Source of the DNA: Bacillus xiapuensis
GTDB lineage: Bacteria > Bacillota > Bacilli > Bacillales > Domibacillaceae
Length of the DNA stretch: 64,000 nucleotides
NCBI RefSeq assembly: GCF_002797355.1
Contig: NZ_KZ454939.1
Coordinates: forward strand, 1,769,828 to 1,833,827
Direction: 5' to 3'
The translations under genes were made by a program, and so were the position numbers. Of the stretch, positions 45,036-55,639 are shown one piece after another (position 1 is the first letter of the stretch; each line of letters begins with the position of its first letter). The notes beneath the pieces are model-generated. The model made no database searches. It had not been told where the DNA came from and worked only from the letters and a program-made list of their open reading frames with translations.

Positions 45036-46592
45036 TTATAAAGGGATGTTTCCATGTTTTTTCTTCGGCCGCTGTTCTTTTTTCGATCGCATCATGTTCA
45101 GTGCCTCCATAAGCTTGATTCTCGTTTCGCGCGGATCAATGACATCATCAACCATCCCTCGAGCAGCTGCTACATAGGGGTTAGCAAACTTTTCGCGATA
45201 CTCTTCAATTTTTTTTGCGCGGGTTTCTTCCGGATTTTCGCTGGAGGCAATTTCTCTCGCAAAAATAATATTGGCTGCACCTTGCGGCCCCATCACAGCA
45301 ATTTCGGCGTTCGGCCAAGAATAAACAAGGTCCGCTCCTATCGCTTTGCTGTTGAGAGCGACATAGGCGCCTCCGTAAGCTTTACGCAAAATCACCGTGA
45401 TTTTTGGAACAGTGGCTTCGGAATACGCGTATAAAATTTTGGCGCCATGGCGAATGATGCCGCCATGTTCCTGCTTCACTCCCGGAAAGAAACCGGATAC
45501 ATCTTCAAATGTAATAATTGGAATATTAAATGAATCGCAGAAACGAATAAAGCGAGCTGCTTTGTCGGAGGAATTGATATCAAGACCGCCGGCCATAAAC
45601 TTCGGCTGATTGCAGATCAGTCCGACTGCTTCCCCTTTTATGCGGGCAAAACCAATCACAATGTTTTTGGCGAAATCTTTTTGCACCTCCATGAAAGAGT
45701 CTTCATCCACCACGTGTTCGAGAACTTTTCTGACATCATACGGGCGCAAGCCATCGAACGGAACCACATCTGTAATATCTTCACAGTAATCATCTTCTTT
45801 AGAATAAGCGGCGATTGGCGGCTTCTCTTCATTATTTTGCGGGAGATAGCTTAATAAGCTTCGTACCATCCCGAGCACTTCCTCCTCAGAGCTCCCGCGG
45901 AAATGCGCATTTCCGCTAATGGAGTTATGCACTTTCGAACCTCCTAGATCTTCGGATGAAATTTTTTCTCCCGTAACCGTTTCAATCACCTTAGGCCCAG
46001 TGATGAACATCTGGCTCGTTTTGTCTACCATAAAAACGAAATCCGTAATGGCTGGCGAATAAACCGCTCCCCCAGCGCAAGGTCCCATAATCACTGATAT
46101 TTGCGGAATCACCCCGGAATAGACGGCGTTGCGATAGAAGATATGGCCGTAGCCGTCCAGAGAAACAACCCCCTCTTGAATCCGCGCGCCGCCCGAATCA
46201 TTTAGCCCTACGAATGGGGAGCCATTCTTGACTGCCATATCCATGACATTCGCGATTTTTTTAGCATGCATTTCTCCAAGCGCTCCGCCAAATACAGTGA
46301 AATCCTGTGAAAATAGATAGATGGGGCGCCCGTGCACTTTGCCGTAGCCTGTGACAACCCCATCTCCCGGTCCTTTCACTTCATCTAAGCCAAAATCCGT
46401 ACACCGGTGTTCAATAAACGGATTCATCTCTACAAATGTTCCCGGATCAACAAGTAATTCAATTCGCTCTCGAGCGGTCAGCTTCCCCTTGTCATGCTGT
46501 TTATCAATCCGTTCATCTCCGCCCCCCAGCTCTACCTCACGGCGGCGGTCGTATAGATCATGAATGCTTGTGAAAATATCCTGAGTAGCCAT
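45036..46592 (-). CDS. yqjD: Acyl-CoA carboxylase, carboxyltransferase beta subunit (YqjD)
   Basis: This subunit moves the carboxyl group from biotin to an acyl-CoA, most likely propionyl-CoA, giving methylmalonyl-CoA. The 518-residue product has the two crotonase-like halves: KGPGDGVVTGYGKVHGRP and FSQDFTVFGGALGEMHAKK at the N half, and the oxyanion-type GGIIRHGAKILYAYSEATVP and AYGGAYVALNSKAIGADL at the C half. Its neighbours mce, mutA and mutB give the same pathway. No biotin carboxylase or carrier gene lies in this window. Confidence 0.93.
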   Translation of the reverse strand: MATQDIFTSIHDLYDRRREVELGGGDERIDKQHDKGKLTARERIELLVDPGTFVEMNPFIEHRCTDFGLDEVKGPGDGVVTGYGKVHGRPIYLFSQDFTVFGGALGEMHAKKIANVMDMAVKNGSPFVGLNDSGGARIQEGVVSLDGYGHIFYRNAVYSGVIPQISVIMGPCAGGAVYSPAITDFVFMVDKTSQMFITGPKVIETVTGEKISSEDLGGSKVHNSISGNAHFRGSSEEEVLGMVRSLLSYLPQNNEEKPPIAAYSKEDDYCEDITDVVPFDGLRPYDVRKVLEHVVDEDSFMEVQKDFAKNIVIGFARIKGEAVGLICNQPKFMAGGLDINSSDKAARFIRFCDSFNIPIITFEDVSGFFPGVKQEHGGIIRHGAKILYAYSEATVPKITVILRKAYGGAYVALNSKAIGADLVYSWPNAEIAVMGPQGAANIIFAREIASSENPEETRAKKIEEYREKFANPYVAAARGMVDDVIDPRETRIKLMEALNMMRSKKEQRPKKKHGNIPL

Positions 46593-46598
46593 GGTTGG

Positions 46599-47015
46599 TC
46601 ATTCTCCTTTTCCTTTACTTTTATCACAAAGCTCAAACAGCACGCCGCAAGTGGATTTCGGATGCATAAACGCTACTTGCGCGCCCCCGGCTCCAGATTT
46701 TGGCGTCTCATGTATCATGCGAATGCCCTGCTCTTTCATTTCAAGAAGGCGTTCATTGATATTCTGTACACCAAAGGCTATATGGTGTAATCCTTGTCCG
46801 CGTTTTTCGACAAACTTGGCGACTGCGCTCTCTTGACTCATCGGTTCCAGCAATTCCAGCTTAATATTGCTCGCATCAAGAAAAGCTACCCTTACTTGCT
46901 CCGAGGGAACTTCCTCTATTGCGATAAGCCTTAGCCCTAATTTCTCCGTGTAAAAAGGCAGAGTTTCATCGAGTGAAGCGACAGCAATCCCCAAGTGATC
47001 GACTTTCTCTATCAC
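46599..47015 (-). CDS. mce: Methylmalonyl-CoA epimerase
   Basis: This VOC-fold metal enzyme interconverts (R)- and (S)-methylmalonyl-CoA. The 138-residue product has the metal ligands His in VDHLGIAV, Glu in LELLEP, His in GLHHIAFGV and Glu in LFELCDK. I chose the GTG at 47015 with GGGGGAT before it. It sits six bases upstream of yqjD in one operon. Confidence 0.93.
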   Translation of the reverse strand: MIEKVDHLGIAVASLDETLPFYTEKLGLRLIAIEEVPSEQVRVAFLDASNIKLELLEPMSQESAVAKFVEKRGQGLHHIAFGVQNINERLLEMKEQGIRMIHETPKSGAGGAQVAFMHPKSTCGVLFELCDKSKGKGE

Positions 47016-47193
47016 ACCTATCCCCCCTGTCAAAATCTCTATAACATTTAAAATATTCGATATAATTCGCCAAATCCCTTCTTTCCCGTAAAGCTCTCCT
47101 TAGAATACCGCTTGTGATCGTTGAAAAAAGCCGTTATTATAATAGATAGACTAGAAACTATGTTTACACGGCTAAAGGAGCGAACAATCTTCT

Positions 47194-47289
47194 ATGAGAA
47201 ATAAAAGCATACAGAAAACAGTCATCTATATCATGTTATTTACCATGCTAGTGTCTACCGTGTTCTTCGGCTTATCCATGTTTATGTGA
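47194..47289 (+). CDS. Prli42-like 31-residue membrane miniprotein
   Basis: This short ORF reads MRNKSIQKTVIYIMLFTM then LVSTVFFGLSMFM: a basic N-terminus, one transmembrane helix, no cleavable signal. Size, charge and the KxVxYIML-type start closely resemble Prli42, the membrane miniprotein that anchors the stressosome in Listeria and has Bacillus relatives. AAAGGAG lies 14 nt before the ATG, slightly far. It lies between mce (minus strand) and yqjA, with TATAAT about 55 nt upstream. Confidence 0.7.
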   Translation: MRNKSIQKTVIYIMLFTMLVSTVFFGLSMFM

Positions 47290-47397
47290 GAGTTCTCTCC
47301 CCTGTTAAGAGTAGCCAGACCAGGGGGGGAAAACTCGGCAAAGCACGTCCGTTTATGAGAGGCGAACAGACTGGAATCGCTTGGAAACAAACTTAAA

Positions 47398-47421
47398 GGC
47401 AGGCTCTGTTATGAGCCTGCC
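47398..47421. terminator. Hairpin at the end of yqjA
   Basis: GGCAGGCTC and GAGCCTGCC flank a 6-nt loop. It spans the yqjA stop codon and faces the Prli42-like gene; neither side has a long T run. Confidence 0.55.
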
Positions 47422-48407
47422 TCTCGGGCTTCCCTTATATAGCTTGGTCTGCTTTCTCTTTTCATTCCTTTAAAAGAGCTTTTGATTAACAAGTATTCCT
47501 CCATCTCTTTAATAAATTGCAGCAGCGCCGCCCTCGATTCAAATTCTTCCCTTGTTGCAGGCAAATCCATCTTTTCAAATTCAGCTCTCATGCGTTCAAG
47601 CTTTTGCAAAGATAGATGCGCTGTATTCCCAGGATGAATGCGCTCTCCTAATTCCTCCATAAAGTCGGCGATGACATGGGCCTGTTCAACTTGGTGAGAG
47701 ATCGATGTGATGATCGACAATACGCGCTCTATTCTTTCAAACTGCTTTTGCCGCATACTGAAGTAGCTGTAAAACAATTTCTCTTCCCGCAAGAAATGGT
47801 TTTCAATATCTTGGAAAGCGAACTCCTTGCCTTCCTTTATTAGCTTCACCGTCTCTGTAATTTCTTTTCCGTCCCAAACATGTTGGTTGTCGCGCAAATA
47901 CATCGCAATTTCTTGAAAAATGCGGCGAAAATTTTCCTCAATCTCATCCTGCAAGCGGTATAGCCTTTTTTCAAGACTCGGCATATATAAATTCATAAGC
48001 AGAGCGATTCCCATGCCGACTATGATGATGCCATATTCATTGAGAATAACGCTTTTTGTGATCTCACCAGCCGAATACATATGCAGAATGATTACACTGC
48101 TTGTGACGATGCCTTCCTTTACCTTCAAAGCAACAACCGTCGGAATAAAAAACAGTAGCAGCAGTCCAATCATCAGCGGGTGAAAGCCTATTCCTTCAAA
48201 AAAGATCGCACAAAAAATAATAGCAATTGTACAAGCTCGAAAACGGCTCCAAGCCGCCTGCAAAGACTTTTTCTTCGTATTTTGAATGCACAGGATCGTA
48301 ATAATCCCCGCTGAAACAAAATTTTCCAAGCTCATCGACTGAGAAATGATGATTGCCAGCGCCGTTCCAATAGCCGTCTTGATTGTTCGGTATCCGATTT
48401 TAAACAT
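47409..48407 (-). CDS. yqjA: Aromatic acid exporter family / DUF939 membrane protein, YqjA
   Basis: YqjA belongs to the FUSC-like family of putative aromatic acid exporters; its function is not established. The 332-residue product has about four to six membrane segments in residues 10-150 and a charged, coiled-coil C-terminal domain (about residues 150-320). It lies between brxA and the miniprotein. The conserved place next to yqjB-E is retained. Confidence 0.88.
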   Translation of the reverse strand: MFKIGYRTIKTAIGTALAIIISQSMSLENFVSAGIITILCIQNTKKKSLQAAWSRFRACTIAIIFCAIFFEGIGFHPLMIGLLLLFFIPTVVALKVKEGIVTSSVIILHMYSAGEITKSVILNEYGIIIVGMGIALLMNLYMPSLEKRLYRLQDEIEENFRRIFQEIAMYLRDNQHVWDGKEITETVKLIKEGKEFAFQDIENHFLREEKLFYSYFSMRQKQFERIERVLSIITSISHQVEQAHVIADFMEELGERIHPGNTAHLSLQKLERMRAEFEKMDLPATREEFESRAALLQFIKEMEEYLLIKSSFKGMKRESRPSYIREAREAGS

Positions 48408-48443
48408 GGATAAACTCCTGAATAAGGGTATTATGACTTAAGA

Positions 48444-48477
48444 AAACCCTGCCATCCCAATGACAAGGTTTCACATA
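48444..48477 (-). terminator. Weak terminator after brxA
   Basis: On the minus strand AAACC-TG-CAT pairs imperfectly with ATG-CA-GGTTT and is followed by TTTTCTT, 10 nt after brxA. Confidence 0.45.
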
Positions 48478-48481
48478 GTTA

Positions 48482-48919
48482 TTACACTTCGTCACAATAT
48501 TGATCAAAAGCCGCCTGCAGCTTCTGAACAACCGCCATTGGATCATGGCCTTCAATTTCATGGCGCTCTACCATCGTGCAAATCTTTCCGTCTTTCAGCA
48601 GCGCAAACGATGGAGAAGATGGCGGGTAGCCTTCAAAATAGCTCCGTGCTTTTGCCGTAGCTTCCTTATCTTGCCCTGCAAAAACAGTGACAAGCTGATC
48701 AGGGCGCTTATCATAATGAATCGCATGAGCGGCAGCTGGACGAGCGATCCCGCCGGCGCAGCCGCAAACAGAATTCACCATTACGAGCGTCGTTCCTTTC
48801 TTAGACAATGACGCGTCTACTTCTTCCGGTGTCCGCAGTTCTGTATATCCCGCAGCCGTGATCTCATCACGAGCTTGACGAACGACATTATTCATTAAAA
48901 AATTAAAATCCATGTTCAT
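48482..48919 (-). CDS. brxA: Bacilliredoxin BrxA (YphP/YqiW family)
   Basis: Bacilliredoxins remove bacillithiol from mixed disulfides on proteins after oxidative stress. The 145-residue product has the CGC active site [14 protein letters not shown] (Cys52 and Cys54) in a thioredoxin-like fold. I chose the ATG at 48919 (MNMDFNFL) with AAAGGAG eight bases before it. This also implies that the cell uses bacillithiol. Confidence 0.94.
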   Translation of the reverse strand: MNMDFNFLMNNVVRQARDEITAAGYTELRTPEEVDASLSKKGTTLVMVNSVCGCAGGIARPAAAHAIHYDKRPDQLVTVFAGQDKEATAKARSYFEGYPPSSPSFALLKDGKICTMVERHEIEGHDPMAVVQKLQAAFDQYCDEV

Positions 48920-49158
48920 GCATTCTGCTCCTTTACTCACTATAGTGTATCACTATAATAAAATAATTGACGTTTGTTTTCAAATATAACTGCGTGAACT
49001 GCTCACCACTTATCGCTCTTGCGGGCTGGCGGAAGTATTCTTTTCGGAAACCTAGTTAAAAATTACAGAGAGTTTTTTTATTTGCAGGTTTTAAATGCTG
49101 AACACATGGGAACTATAGTAAAGCAACTAGATCCATACCCCTAAACTCCCTAGTTGGC

Positions 49159-49190
49159 GGCTGGTACTCAATGGTACCAGCCATTTTTTA
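49159..49190 (+). terminator. Plus-strand terminator without a gene in front
   Basis: GGCTGGTAC and GTACCAGCC flank a 6-nt loop and are followed by ATTTTTTATA on the plus strand only. No plus-strand ORF precedes it within the 270-nt gap. A CAACTAG / CTAGTTG pair lies just before it. Confidence 0.7.
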
Positions 49191-49209
49191 TAGGAGCAGA
49201 GCTGATTGC

Positions 49210-50325
49210 TTATCTCTTATCTGGGTAAACATAAGCAAACAGCTCCGCTGCTGCCTGCGATGGCGTCATGTTCCCTTCCATCGTTTTCCTTTCAATCGAC
49301 GGCAAGTTTGCCTGAACATGCGGATGCTGATAAAACGCCGCTTTGAGCTGTTCCGTAATTAAATTATGCAGCCATTCCCTTGTTTGCTCTTTGCGCCTTT
49401 CTTCCAATACACCATTCGTCCTGACCGTCTTTTCAAAGTCTCGGATGATTTCCCACAGTTCCTTGATGCCTTGCTGTTTAAGCGAGGAGCAGGTGCAAGC
49501 CCGGGTTTTCCACCCCTTGGTTGCCGGCTTCAGCATCTTTAGGATTTGGTTGTATTCCAGCTTAGTCTGATGGGCTAATGCAAGATTGTCCCCATCCGCT
49601 TTATGAACGACGATGATATCCGCAAGCTCCATAATTCCCTTCTTCAATCCCTGTAATTCATCCCCAGCTCCTGTCAGCACCAGCAGCATAAAAAGATCTA
49701 CCATCCCGCGAACAGTGAATTCACTTTGCCCTACCCCAACAGTCTCCACCAAAATGACTTCAAAGCCGGCCGCTTCACAGAGGAGCATCACTTCCCGCGT
49801 TTTCCTGTGAACGCCGCCGAGCGTGCCGCTTGAAGGGGACGGCCGAATATAGGCATTCGGATGTTTAGCCAGCCGCTCCATCCGTGTTTTATCACCGAGA
49901 ATGCTTCCACCACTAACAGCTGAACTGGGATCGATGGCCACCACCGCTGTTTTGAGCCCAAGATCGCACAGCATGTTGCCGAATGCTTCAATAAACGTGC
50001 TTTTTCCGACCCCCGGCACGCCCGTAATGCCAATCCTAATGGAATTTCCCGTCTTTGGCAGCAACTTTTGCAGCAGTTCTTGACCGTATGAATAATGGCT
50101 GGGCGAGTTGCTTTCAATGAAAGTAATGGCTTTCGCTAAATCTTTTCTCTTGCCGGCTAGCACACCGTTTACTAATTCGTCTGAATCCGGAAGGCTGGGA
50201 GCCCTTTTACGAAAGCGTTTTTGATTTGAAAAGGCGAAACCGCCGCTGGAAGTTGAGATTCCTTTCATCACATGAAGAGCGGACGGCCCGCTCTCTCTCT
50301 TGTTTGCGCATTCTTTCTCCTTCAT
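49210..50325 (-). CDS. meaB: Methylmalonyl-CoA mutase GTPase chaperone MeaB
   Basis: MeaB is a G3E-type GTPase that gates cobalamin loading and protects methylmalonyl-CoA mutase. The 371-residue product has the P-loop GVPGVGKST near residue 100, [18 protein letters not shown], the G3 region [10 protein letters not shown], and the base-binding HKADGDN. Its ATG overlaps the mutB stop codon (ATGA), so translation is coupled. Confidence 0.95.
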   Translation of the reverse strand: MKEKECANKRESGPSALHVMKGISTSSGGFAFSNQKRFRKRAPSLPDSDELVNGVLAGKRKDLAKAITFIESNSPSHYSYGQELLQKLLPKTGNSIRIGITGVPGVGKSTFIEAFGNMLCDLGLKTAVVAIDPSSAVSGGSILGDKTRMERLAKHPNAYIRPSPSSGTLGGVHRKTREVMLLCEAAGFEVILVETVGVGQSEFTVRGMVDLFMLLVLTGAGDELQGLKKGIMELADIIVVHKADGDNLALAHQTKLEYNQILKMLKPATKGWKTRACTCSSLKQQGIKELWEIIRDFEKTVRTNGVLEERRKEQTREWLHNLITEQLKAAFYQHPHVQANLPSIERKTMEGNMTPSQAAAELFAYVYPDKR

Positions 50326-52520
50326 TCATCCGTCACTTCCTCGTAGCCGAGGCTAATATATATTTCTTCTAAAATCTTTTGAGCGGATGCAGGAATGACC
50401 GTGCCCGGCCCAAATATCGCCGCCGCTCCATGAGCGTGAAGAAAATCATAATCTTGAACCGGAATCACACCGCCAATGAACACGACAATATCTTCCCGCC
50501 CCAGCTTTTTCAATTCTGCAATCAAGGCCGGCAGCAAAGTTTTATGGCCGGCAGCCAATGAGCTGACCCCGATGGCGTGAACATCATTTTCCACGGCCTG
50601 CAAAGCCGTTTCTTCCGGCGTTTGAAACAGCGGGCCAATATCGACATCAAACCCTAAATCCGCGTAGGCGGTGGCTACTACTTTCGCTCCGCGGTCATGG
50701 CCATCCTGCCCCATTTTTGCCACAAGAATCCGCGGCCGGCGCCCTTCTTGTTCATTAAACTCCGCCGTCATTCGTTTAACAGCACGGATCTGCTCCTCAT
50801 CTGAGAAGTTCGAGCTGTATACGCCGCTCACGGAGCGGATCATTGCCTGATGTCTGCCGCTGATCCGTTCAATGGCATCGGAGATTTCTCCTAAAGTCGC
50901 CCGCGCTCTCGCCGCTTCCACAGCCAGCTCCAGCAGATTTCCTTCTCCTGTTGCCGTTGCCTTTGTTATCGCCTGCAGCGCAGCCGATACTTTCTCCTCG
51001 TCACGGGACGCCTTCATTTCCTGAATGCGTTTGATTTGTTTTAAGCGCACAGCGGTGTTATCGATGGCTAGAATATCGATTGGATCCTCTTGCTCTAAGC
51101 GGTAGCGGTTAACTCCGATAATCGTTTCCGAACCGGAATCGATCCGCGCTTGGCGGCGCGCGGAAGCTTCCTCAATTCTCATTTTTGGAAGACCGGTCTC
51201 AATCGCTTTCGCCATACCGCCCAGCTCTTCTATTTCCTCTATGTGAACCCAAGCGCGCTCCATTAGTTCATTCGTTAACGCTTCTACATAATAAGATCCG
51301 GCCCAAGGATCAATGACTCTTGTTATGCCGGTTTCCTCCCGAAGGAACAGCTGAGTGTTGCGGGCGATGCGAGCCGAAAAATCGGTTGGAAGCGCGATCG
51401 CTTCATCTAAAGCGTTCGTATGCAATGATTGCGTATGGCCCATCACCGCTGCATGCGCTTCAATTAATGTTCTTGTCACATTATTAAACGGGTCCTGCTC
51501 CGTCAAACTCCATCCTGAGGTTTGGGAATGGGTCCGCAGCGCCATCGACTTAGGATTTTTCGGATGATAAGGCTGCATCAGCTGCGCCCAAATTCGGCGA
51601 GCCGCCCGCATTTTAGCCACTTCCATAAAATAATTCATGCCGACCGCCCAAAAGAATGACAGCCGCGGAGCAAACGAATCAATCTCAATGCCCGCCTTCA
51701 GCCCTGTGCGGACATATTCAAGACCGTCAGCCAGCGTATAAGCGAGCTCGAGATCTGCTGGAGCTCCAGCCTCCTGCATATGATATCCCGAAATGCTGAT
51801 GCTGTTAAATTTCGGCATATAATTAGATGTATATTCAAAAATGTCCGCAATCACCCGCATCGAAGTATCCGGGGGGTATATATACGTGTTTCGAACCATA
51901 TATTCTTTCAATATATCATTTTGGATGGTTCCAGATAGCTTTTCTCGAGGCACCCCCTGCTCTTCAGCGGTTACGATATAAAAAGCCATTATCGGCAAAA
52001 CAGCCCCGTTCATCGTCATAGAGACAGACATTTGATCCAGCGGAATGCCCGAGAATAATATATTCGTATCCTCAACGGAATCAATAGCCACACCTGCTTT
52101 TCCCACGTCTCCGACCACTCGCGGATGATCGGAATCGTACCCCCGGTGCGTCGGCAAATCAAAGGCAACGGACAGGCCTTTTTGCCCCATTGCCAGATTG
52201 CGCCGGTAAAAAGCATTGCTTTCTTCCGCCGTAGAAAAACCAGCGTACTGACGCACCGTCCAAGGGCGGCTTACATACATCGTCGGATACGGCCCTCTCG
52301 TATAAGGGGCGATCCCCGGCATATCGTTAATATGCGAAAGCTGTTTCGTATCCTCCATCGTATAAAGGGGCTGCAAAGAAATTTTCTCATTTGTTTCAAA
52401 GGAAAGATCCTCGAAGGAGGCCTTCACTTCCTTCTTTAATAACTCTTTCCATGCGGCAGGAGAAGAAGGACCTTCTGCTATAGAAAATGGATGCATTTTA
52501 TGAAAATCCGGCTTACACAT
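50322..52520 (-). CDS. mutB: Methylmalonyl-CoA mutase large subunit
   Basis: This adenosylcobalamin enzyme turns (R)-methylmalonyl-CoA into succinyl-CoA. The 732-residue product has the acyl-CoA barrel with [20 protein letters not shown], and a C-terminal B12 domain with the base-off motif [20 protein letters not shown] (D-x-H-x-x-G) and a [12 protein letters not shown] segment. I chose the ATG at 52520 ([11 protein letters not shown]) with AAGGAGGG before it. It overlaps mutA by 8 nt. Confidence 0.96.
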   Translation of the reverse strand: MCKPDFHKMHPFSIAEGPSSPAAWKELLKKEVKASFEDLSFETNEKISLQPLYTMEDTKQLSHINDMPGIAPYTRGPYPTMYVSRPWTVRQYAGFSTAEESNAFYRRNLAMGQKGLSVAFDLPTHRGYDSDHPRVVGDVGKAGVAIDSVEDTNILFSGIPLDQMSVSMTMNGAVLPIMAFYIVTAEEQGVPREKLSGTIQNDILKEYMVRNTYIYPPDTSMRVIADIFEYTSNYMPKFNSISISGYHMQEAGAPADLELAYTLADGLEYVRTGLKAGIEIDSFAPRLSFFWAVGMNYFMEVAKMRAARRIWAQLMQPYHPKNPKSMALRTHSQTSGWSLTEQDPFNNVTRTLIEAHAAVMGHTQSLHTNALDEAIALPTDFSARIARNTQLFLREETGITRVIDPWAGSYYVEALTNELMERAWVHIEEIEELGGMAKAIETGLPKMRIEEASARRQARIDSGSETIIGVNRYRLEQEDPIDILAIDNTAVRLKQIKRIQEMKASRDEEKVSAALQAITKATATGEGNLLELAVEAARARATLGEISDAIERISGRHQAMIRSVSGVYSSNFSDEEQIRAVKRMTAEFNEQEGRRPRILVAKMGQDGHDRGAKVVATAYADLGFDVDIGPLFQTPEETALQAVENDVHAIGVSSLAAGHKTLLPALIAELKKLGREDIVVFIGGVIPVQDYDFLHAHGAAAIFGPGTVIPASAQKILEEIYISLGYEEVTDE

Positions 52521-54447
52521 GTACAGGCCCTCCTTCCCAAAGAGACAGCAGATGGGAGAGCTTATCAAGCAAATTCTGACCGGCAAAGATATGACCATCC
52601 AGCCCCGCTTCTTGCCATTTTTTTTGCTCTTCCCCAATTAGCTTTCCCGCCAGGTCGATATGAACCTGGCCGCCGGTGCGCTTCAGCTCTTTGATGAGGG
52701 AGGGGCCAAAAGCAGTATAAGCTTCATCCCCTCCGCAAATGCAGTAGTAAGGAAATCCCGTTTCAGCTATAAAAGCCGCTGCTTCTTGAGCGGACTGACA
52801 TTCGCCGCTTAGCTTAGCAGAGATTCCCCCAGCGGCCAGAACGCCGGTAACGAAATCTGCGCGGGGTTTAAACGTCTTTAATGCACCTAAACAGATCATG
52901 CCGGCCTGCGCCTTAATGCTGGCAGCACGTGCTCTTAGTTGCTCAAAAGGCGCCGCCAGCCGCTGGGCTTTCACCGGTATAATGGCTTCTCCGCTGCTTT
53001 GGACATGCAGATGAGCCAGCGACTCCTCGCCGCTTGTCAACTCTATTAATTCCCGGAAGGCAGCAATCTTTCGTTCCGCGTGTAATCTTTCCATGCAACT
53101 TTCCCGTTCCGGCAGCTCTTCATCAAGATCGGCATAGATATTCGTGCCAATCATGGAGGTCTTTCGAACGGCTAAATCAGCCGTTCGCTGCTCCATCACT
53201 TTCGCCAGCTCTTTCTGAAGCATGCCGCTTTTCAAAGCTGAGAGGATGCCGCCGCCTTCCTCTATGCGCAAAAACTGCTTCCAAGCCATTTGGCCAAGCT
53301 CATGCGTCAGCGATTCAATAAAATACGAACCGCCAGCCGGATCAATCACTTTGGATAAATGGGCTTCATGTTTTAATATCAGCGGTATATTTCTTGCCGT
53401 TCGTTCGCCGAGGGCGGTCATTGCACCATTCACTTCATCGAAAGGAGCCACTTGCAAATATTCTGCTCCTCCGAGCAGCGCAGCAAAAGATTCACTGCCT
53501 GTTCGCAGCAAATTGACATGGTGATCGTGCTTCGAAAACGTGAAGACGGACGTTTCCGCCCCAACTGAAACCTTTACAGCTTCCCCCTCTACGCCATAAG
53601 AAGCGCAGAGCGCGCTCCACAATTTGCGGAAGGCCCGCAGTTTGCTCGTCTCGATAAAGAACTGCGAACCAACGGCAAAATGAAAGCTGAATAAACGGAC
53701 CGTTTCTTCTGGAGACCAGCCTTCTTCCTTTAGCCACTCGATATAAAAAACCGCTTCAGCTAATGCAATAGCGATTTCCTGCACTGCATGAGCGCCAGCT
53801 AAATGAAAAGGAACCGTATCAATAATGACCGTTTTCAATTGCGGAGACGCCTGCCTGACTGCTGATAGTGCTTCAAAATGCAAAGAAAGAGCCGACTCAT
53901 CCGGCAGCAGCCCTCTTTGGGCATAATGCGAGAGAATATCACTTCCCGCAACCCCTTGAAGCCCGGATTGTTTTGCCTTGATAAGAAACGCAGCAAAGGC
54001 TAAGAAGTGATCTTTCGTATTTATGTACATCGGATATTCAGCCAGCTTCAGCTCGGATGCCATCTGAAGGTATTCATCAAAGCTCATTCCCGCCATTTCT
54101 TCAATAGTAAACGAGACCGCATCCTGCCCAGCTTGCAAAGCGGCTGTCAATTTTTTCCGCAGCTCACCGGCGGATTGAGCGTGTAGTTTGTTAGCGTTTT
54201 TCCACGGTTTCTGCCAATATCCCCCTTTGTAAAATCCGCGAGTGTATGACGGCTCACCGGGAAATTGCTCCACGGCAATTTCCAATAGATGTTCAGGCAA
54301 ATATAGCGGCTTCAGTGTTATCCCCTCATATGTTTCCGTATGCAGCTGAGCCAATGATTTTCCTTTAAGAGAGGATGCCGCCGCCTTTTTCCATTCCTGT
54401 AAAGAAACATCCGGGAAACTTTGAATTTTCATCTCCTGAATATTCAT
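52513..54447 (-). CDS. mutA: Methylmalonyl-CoA mutase small subunit
   Basis: The small subunit is a catalytically inactive homologue that stabilises the large one. The 644-residue product follows the same barrel and B12-domain plan, but the cobalamin segment ([19 protein letters not shown]) lacks D-x-H-x-x-G, as expected. AGGGGAGAAAAGA precedes the ATG. It heads mutA-mutB-meaB behind a cre-like site. Confidence 0.94.
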   Translation of the reverse strand: MNIQEMKIQSFPDVSLQEWKKAAASSLKGKSLAQLHTETYEGITLKPLYLPEHLLEIAVEQFPGEPSYTRGFYKGGYWQKPWKNANKLHAQSAGELRKKLTAALQAGQDAVSFTIEEMAGMSFDEYLQMASELKLAEYPMYINTKDHFLAFAAFLIKAKQSGLQGVAGSDILSHYAQRGLLPDESALSLHFEALSAVRQASPQLKTVIIDTVPFHLAGAHAVQEIAIALAEAVFYIEWLKEEGWSPEETVRLFSFHFAVGSQFFIETSKLRAFRKLWSALCASYGVEGEAVKVSVGAETSVFTFSKHDHHVNLLRTGSESFAALLGGAEYLQVAPFDEVNGAMTALGERTARNIPLILKHEAHLSKVIDPAGGSYFIESLTHELGQMAWKQFLRIEEGGGILSALKSGMLQKELAKVMEQRTADLAVRKTSMIGTNIYADLDEELPERESCMERLHAERKIAAFRELIELTSGEESLAHLHVQSSGEAIIPVKAQRLAAPFEQLRARAASIKAQAGMICLGALKTFKPRADFVTGVLAAGGISAKLSGECQSAQEAAAFIAETGFPYYCICGGDEAYTAFGPSLIKELKRTGGQVHIDLAGKLIGEEQKKWQEAGLDGHIFAGQNLLDKLSHLLSLWEGGPVHV

Positions 54448-54467
54448 TCTTTTCTCCCCTTTGTTTT

Positions 54468-54512
54468 TTGAAATCGATTACATTTCCAGGTGCAAAAATT
54501 CAAAATATTATA
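54468..54512 (-). promoter_or_regulatory. Promoter -10 and cre-like site before mutA
   Basis: On the minus strand a perfect TATAAT lies at 54507-54512. Downstream of the expected start, 54468-54483 reads ATGTAATCGATTTCAA, one mismatch in 16 from the cre consensus. CcpA bound there could block mutAB-meaB during sugar growth. The -35 is not clear. Confidence 0.6.
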
Positions 54513-54690
54513 CCTATTGTTTATTTTATCGGAATCGGGGGCGTCAATCAATGAAGTTCGCTAAAAAACCTTAATTTGGAAATTACTTCTTTGATAAGCG
54601 GAAAGACTTTTCGTGAAAATCTGGCCATAACATGCTATATTGTTCTTACCCTCTGTTCTCAGAGGAAAATCAAATTAGGGGAGAGCTTGC

Positions 54691-55551
54691 ATGAAAAGAA
54701 TTTTCGCATGGTTGGGAGTATTATTCTTCAGTTTCGGAACGATCGCCCACGCAGACAGCGCTGTTGGAGATGTGATCGTTACTCTCGGCGAGAACTTATC
54801 ACCCGCACAGAAAGAGCAATTGCTGCAGGAAATGGACGTTCCTGCTGATGTTACCACTGTTACGGTATCAAATGAGGAAGAGCATAAATATTTAGGAGAC
54901 TATATTCCGAAAGCCCAAATCGGTTCGCGAGCGATTTCATCCAGCAAAATTACGATGAAAGAAAAAGGCTACGGCATTAATGTCCAGACGAATAACATAT
55001 CCTGGGTATCTAAAGAAATGTATACGAACGCTTTGTCAACGGCGGGCGTGAAGGATGCCGACATTTATATTACCGCTCCGTTTGAAGTATCAGGAACGGC
55101 GGCATTGACAGGGTTAATCAAGGCTTACGAAACCTCAACAGGTGAAAAAATTTCAGAAGGCCAAAAAAAGGTCGCTAATGAAGAAATGGTGACAACCGCC
55201 AAGCTCGCTGACCAGATTGGCGAAAAAGAAGCGACTGAATTTATCCAGCGGGTAAAAGAAGAAGTAGCCCAGGCTAATCCGCAGACAGTGCAAGAAATTA
55301 AAACGATTATTACCAACGTGTCTAATGAATTCAACATCAACTTAACACAGGAGCAACTGGATCAGTTATCTGCTCTTTTTGATAAAATGAAAAATTTAGA
55401 CATTAACTGGGATCAAGTCAACAGTCAAATTGACAAGGCGAAAGAAAAATGGGATAACTTTAAACAATCCGAAGAGGGTCAAGGCTTTCTTCAATCCATC
55501 ATTGATTTCTTTAAATCGATCATCGACTGGATTGCTGGCCTCTTCAAGTAA
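54691..55551 (+). CDS. ypuA: DUF1002 secreted protein, YpuA family
   Basis: DUF1002 proteins such as YpuA are secreted or cell-envelope proteins of unknown role. The 286-residue product has a signal peptide (about residues 1-21, cleavage after AHA), a conserved N-terminal half with VTLGENLSPAQKEQLL and SSKITMKEKGYGINV, and an alpha-helical, Gln/Lys-rich C-terminal half ending in an amphipathic, aromatic helix (FFKSIIDWIAGLFK). GGGGAGAG precedes the ATG. It diverges from mutA. Confidence 0.92.
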   Translation: MKRIFAWLGVLFFSFGTIAHADSAVGDVIVTLGENLSPAQKEQLLQEMDVPADVTTVTVSNEEEHKYLGDYIPKAQIGSRAISSSKITMKEKGYGINVQTNNISWVSKEMYTNALSTAGVKDADIYITAPFEVSGTAALTGLIKAYETSTGEKISEGQKKVANEEMVTTAKLADQIGEKEATEFIQRVKEEVAQANPQTVQEIKTIITNVSNEFNINLTQEQLDQLSALFDKMKNLDINWDQVNSQIDKAKEKWDNFKQSEEGQGFLQSIIDFFKSIIDWIAGLFK

Positions 55552-55591
55552 AGCTTCCTCATGCCTTGCCTTATAAATGTTCTATCATCTT

Positions 55592-55622
55592 AAACTGCCG
55601 GTCTCTTTCCGGCAGTTTTTTT
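55592..55622 (+). terminator. Terminator after ypuA
   Basis: AAACTGCCGG and CCGGCAGTTT flank a 7-nt loop, followed by a run of T. Confidence 0.9.
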
Positions 55623-55639
55623 TGAAAGGCTGTTTTTTA

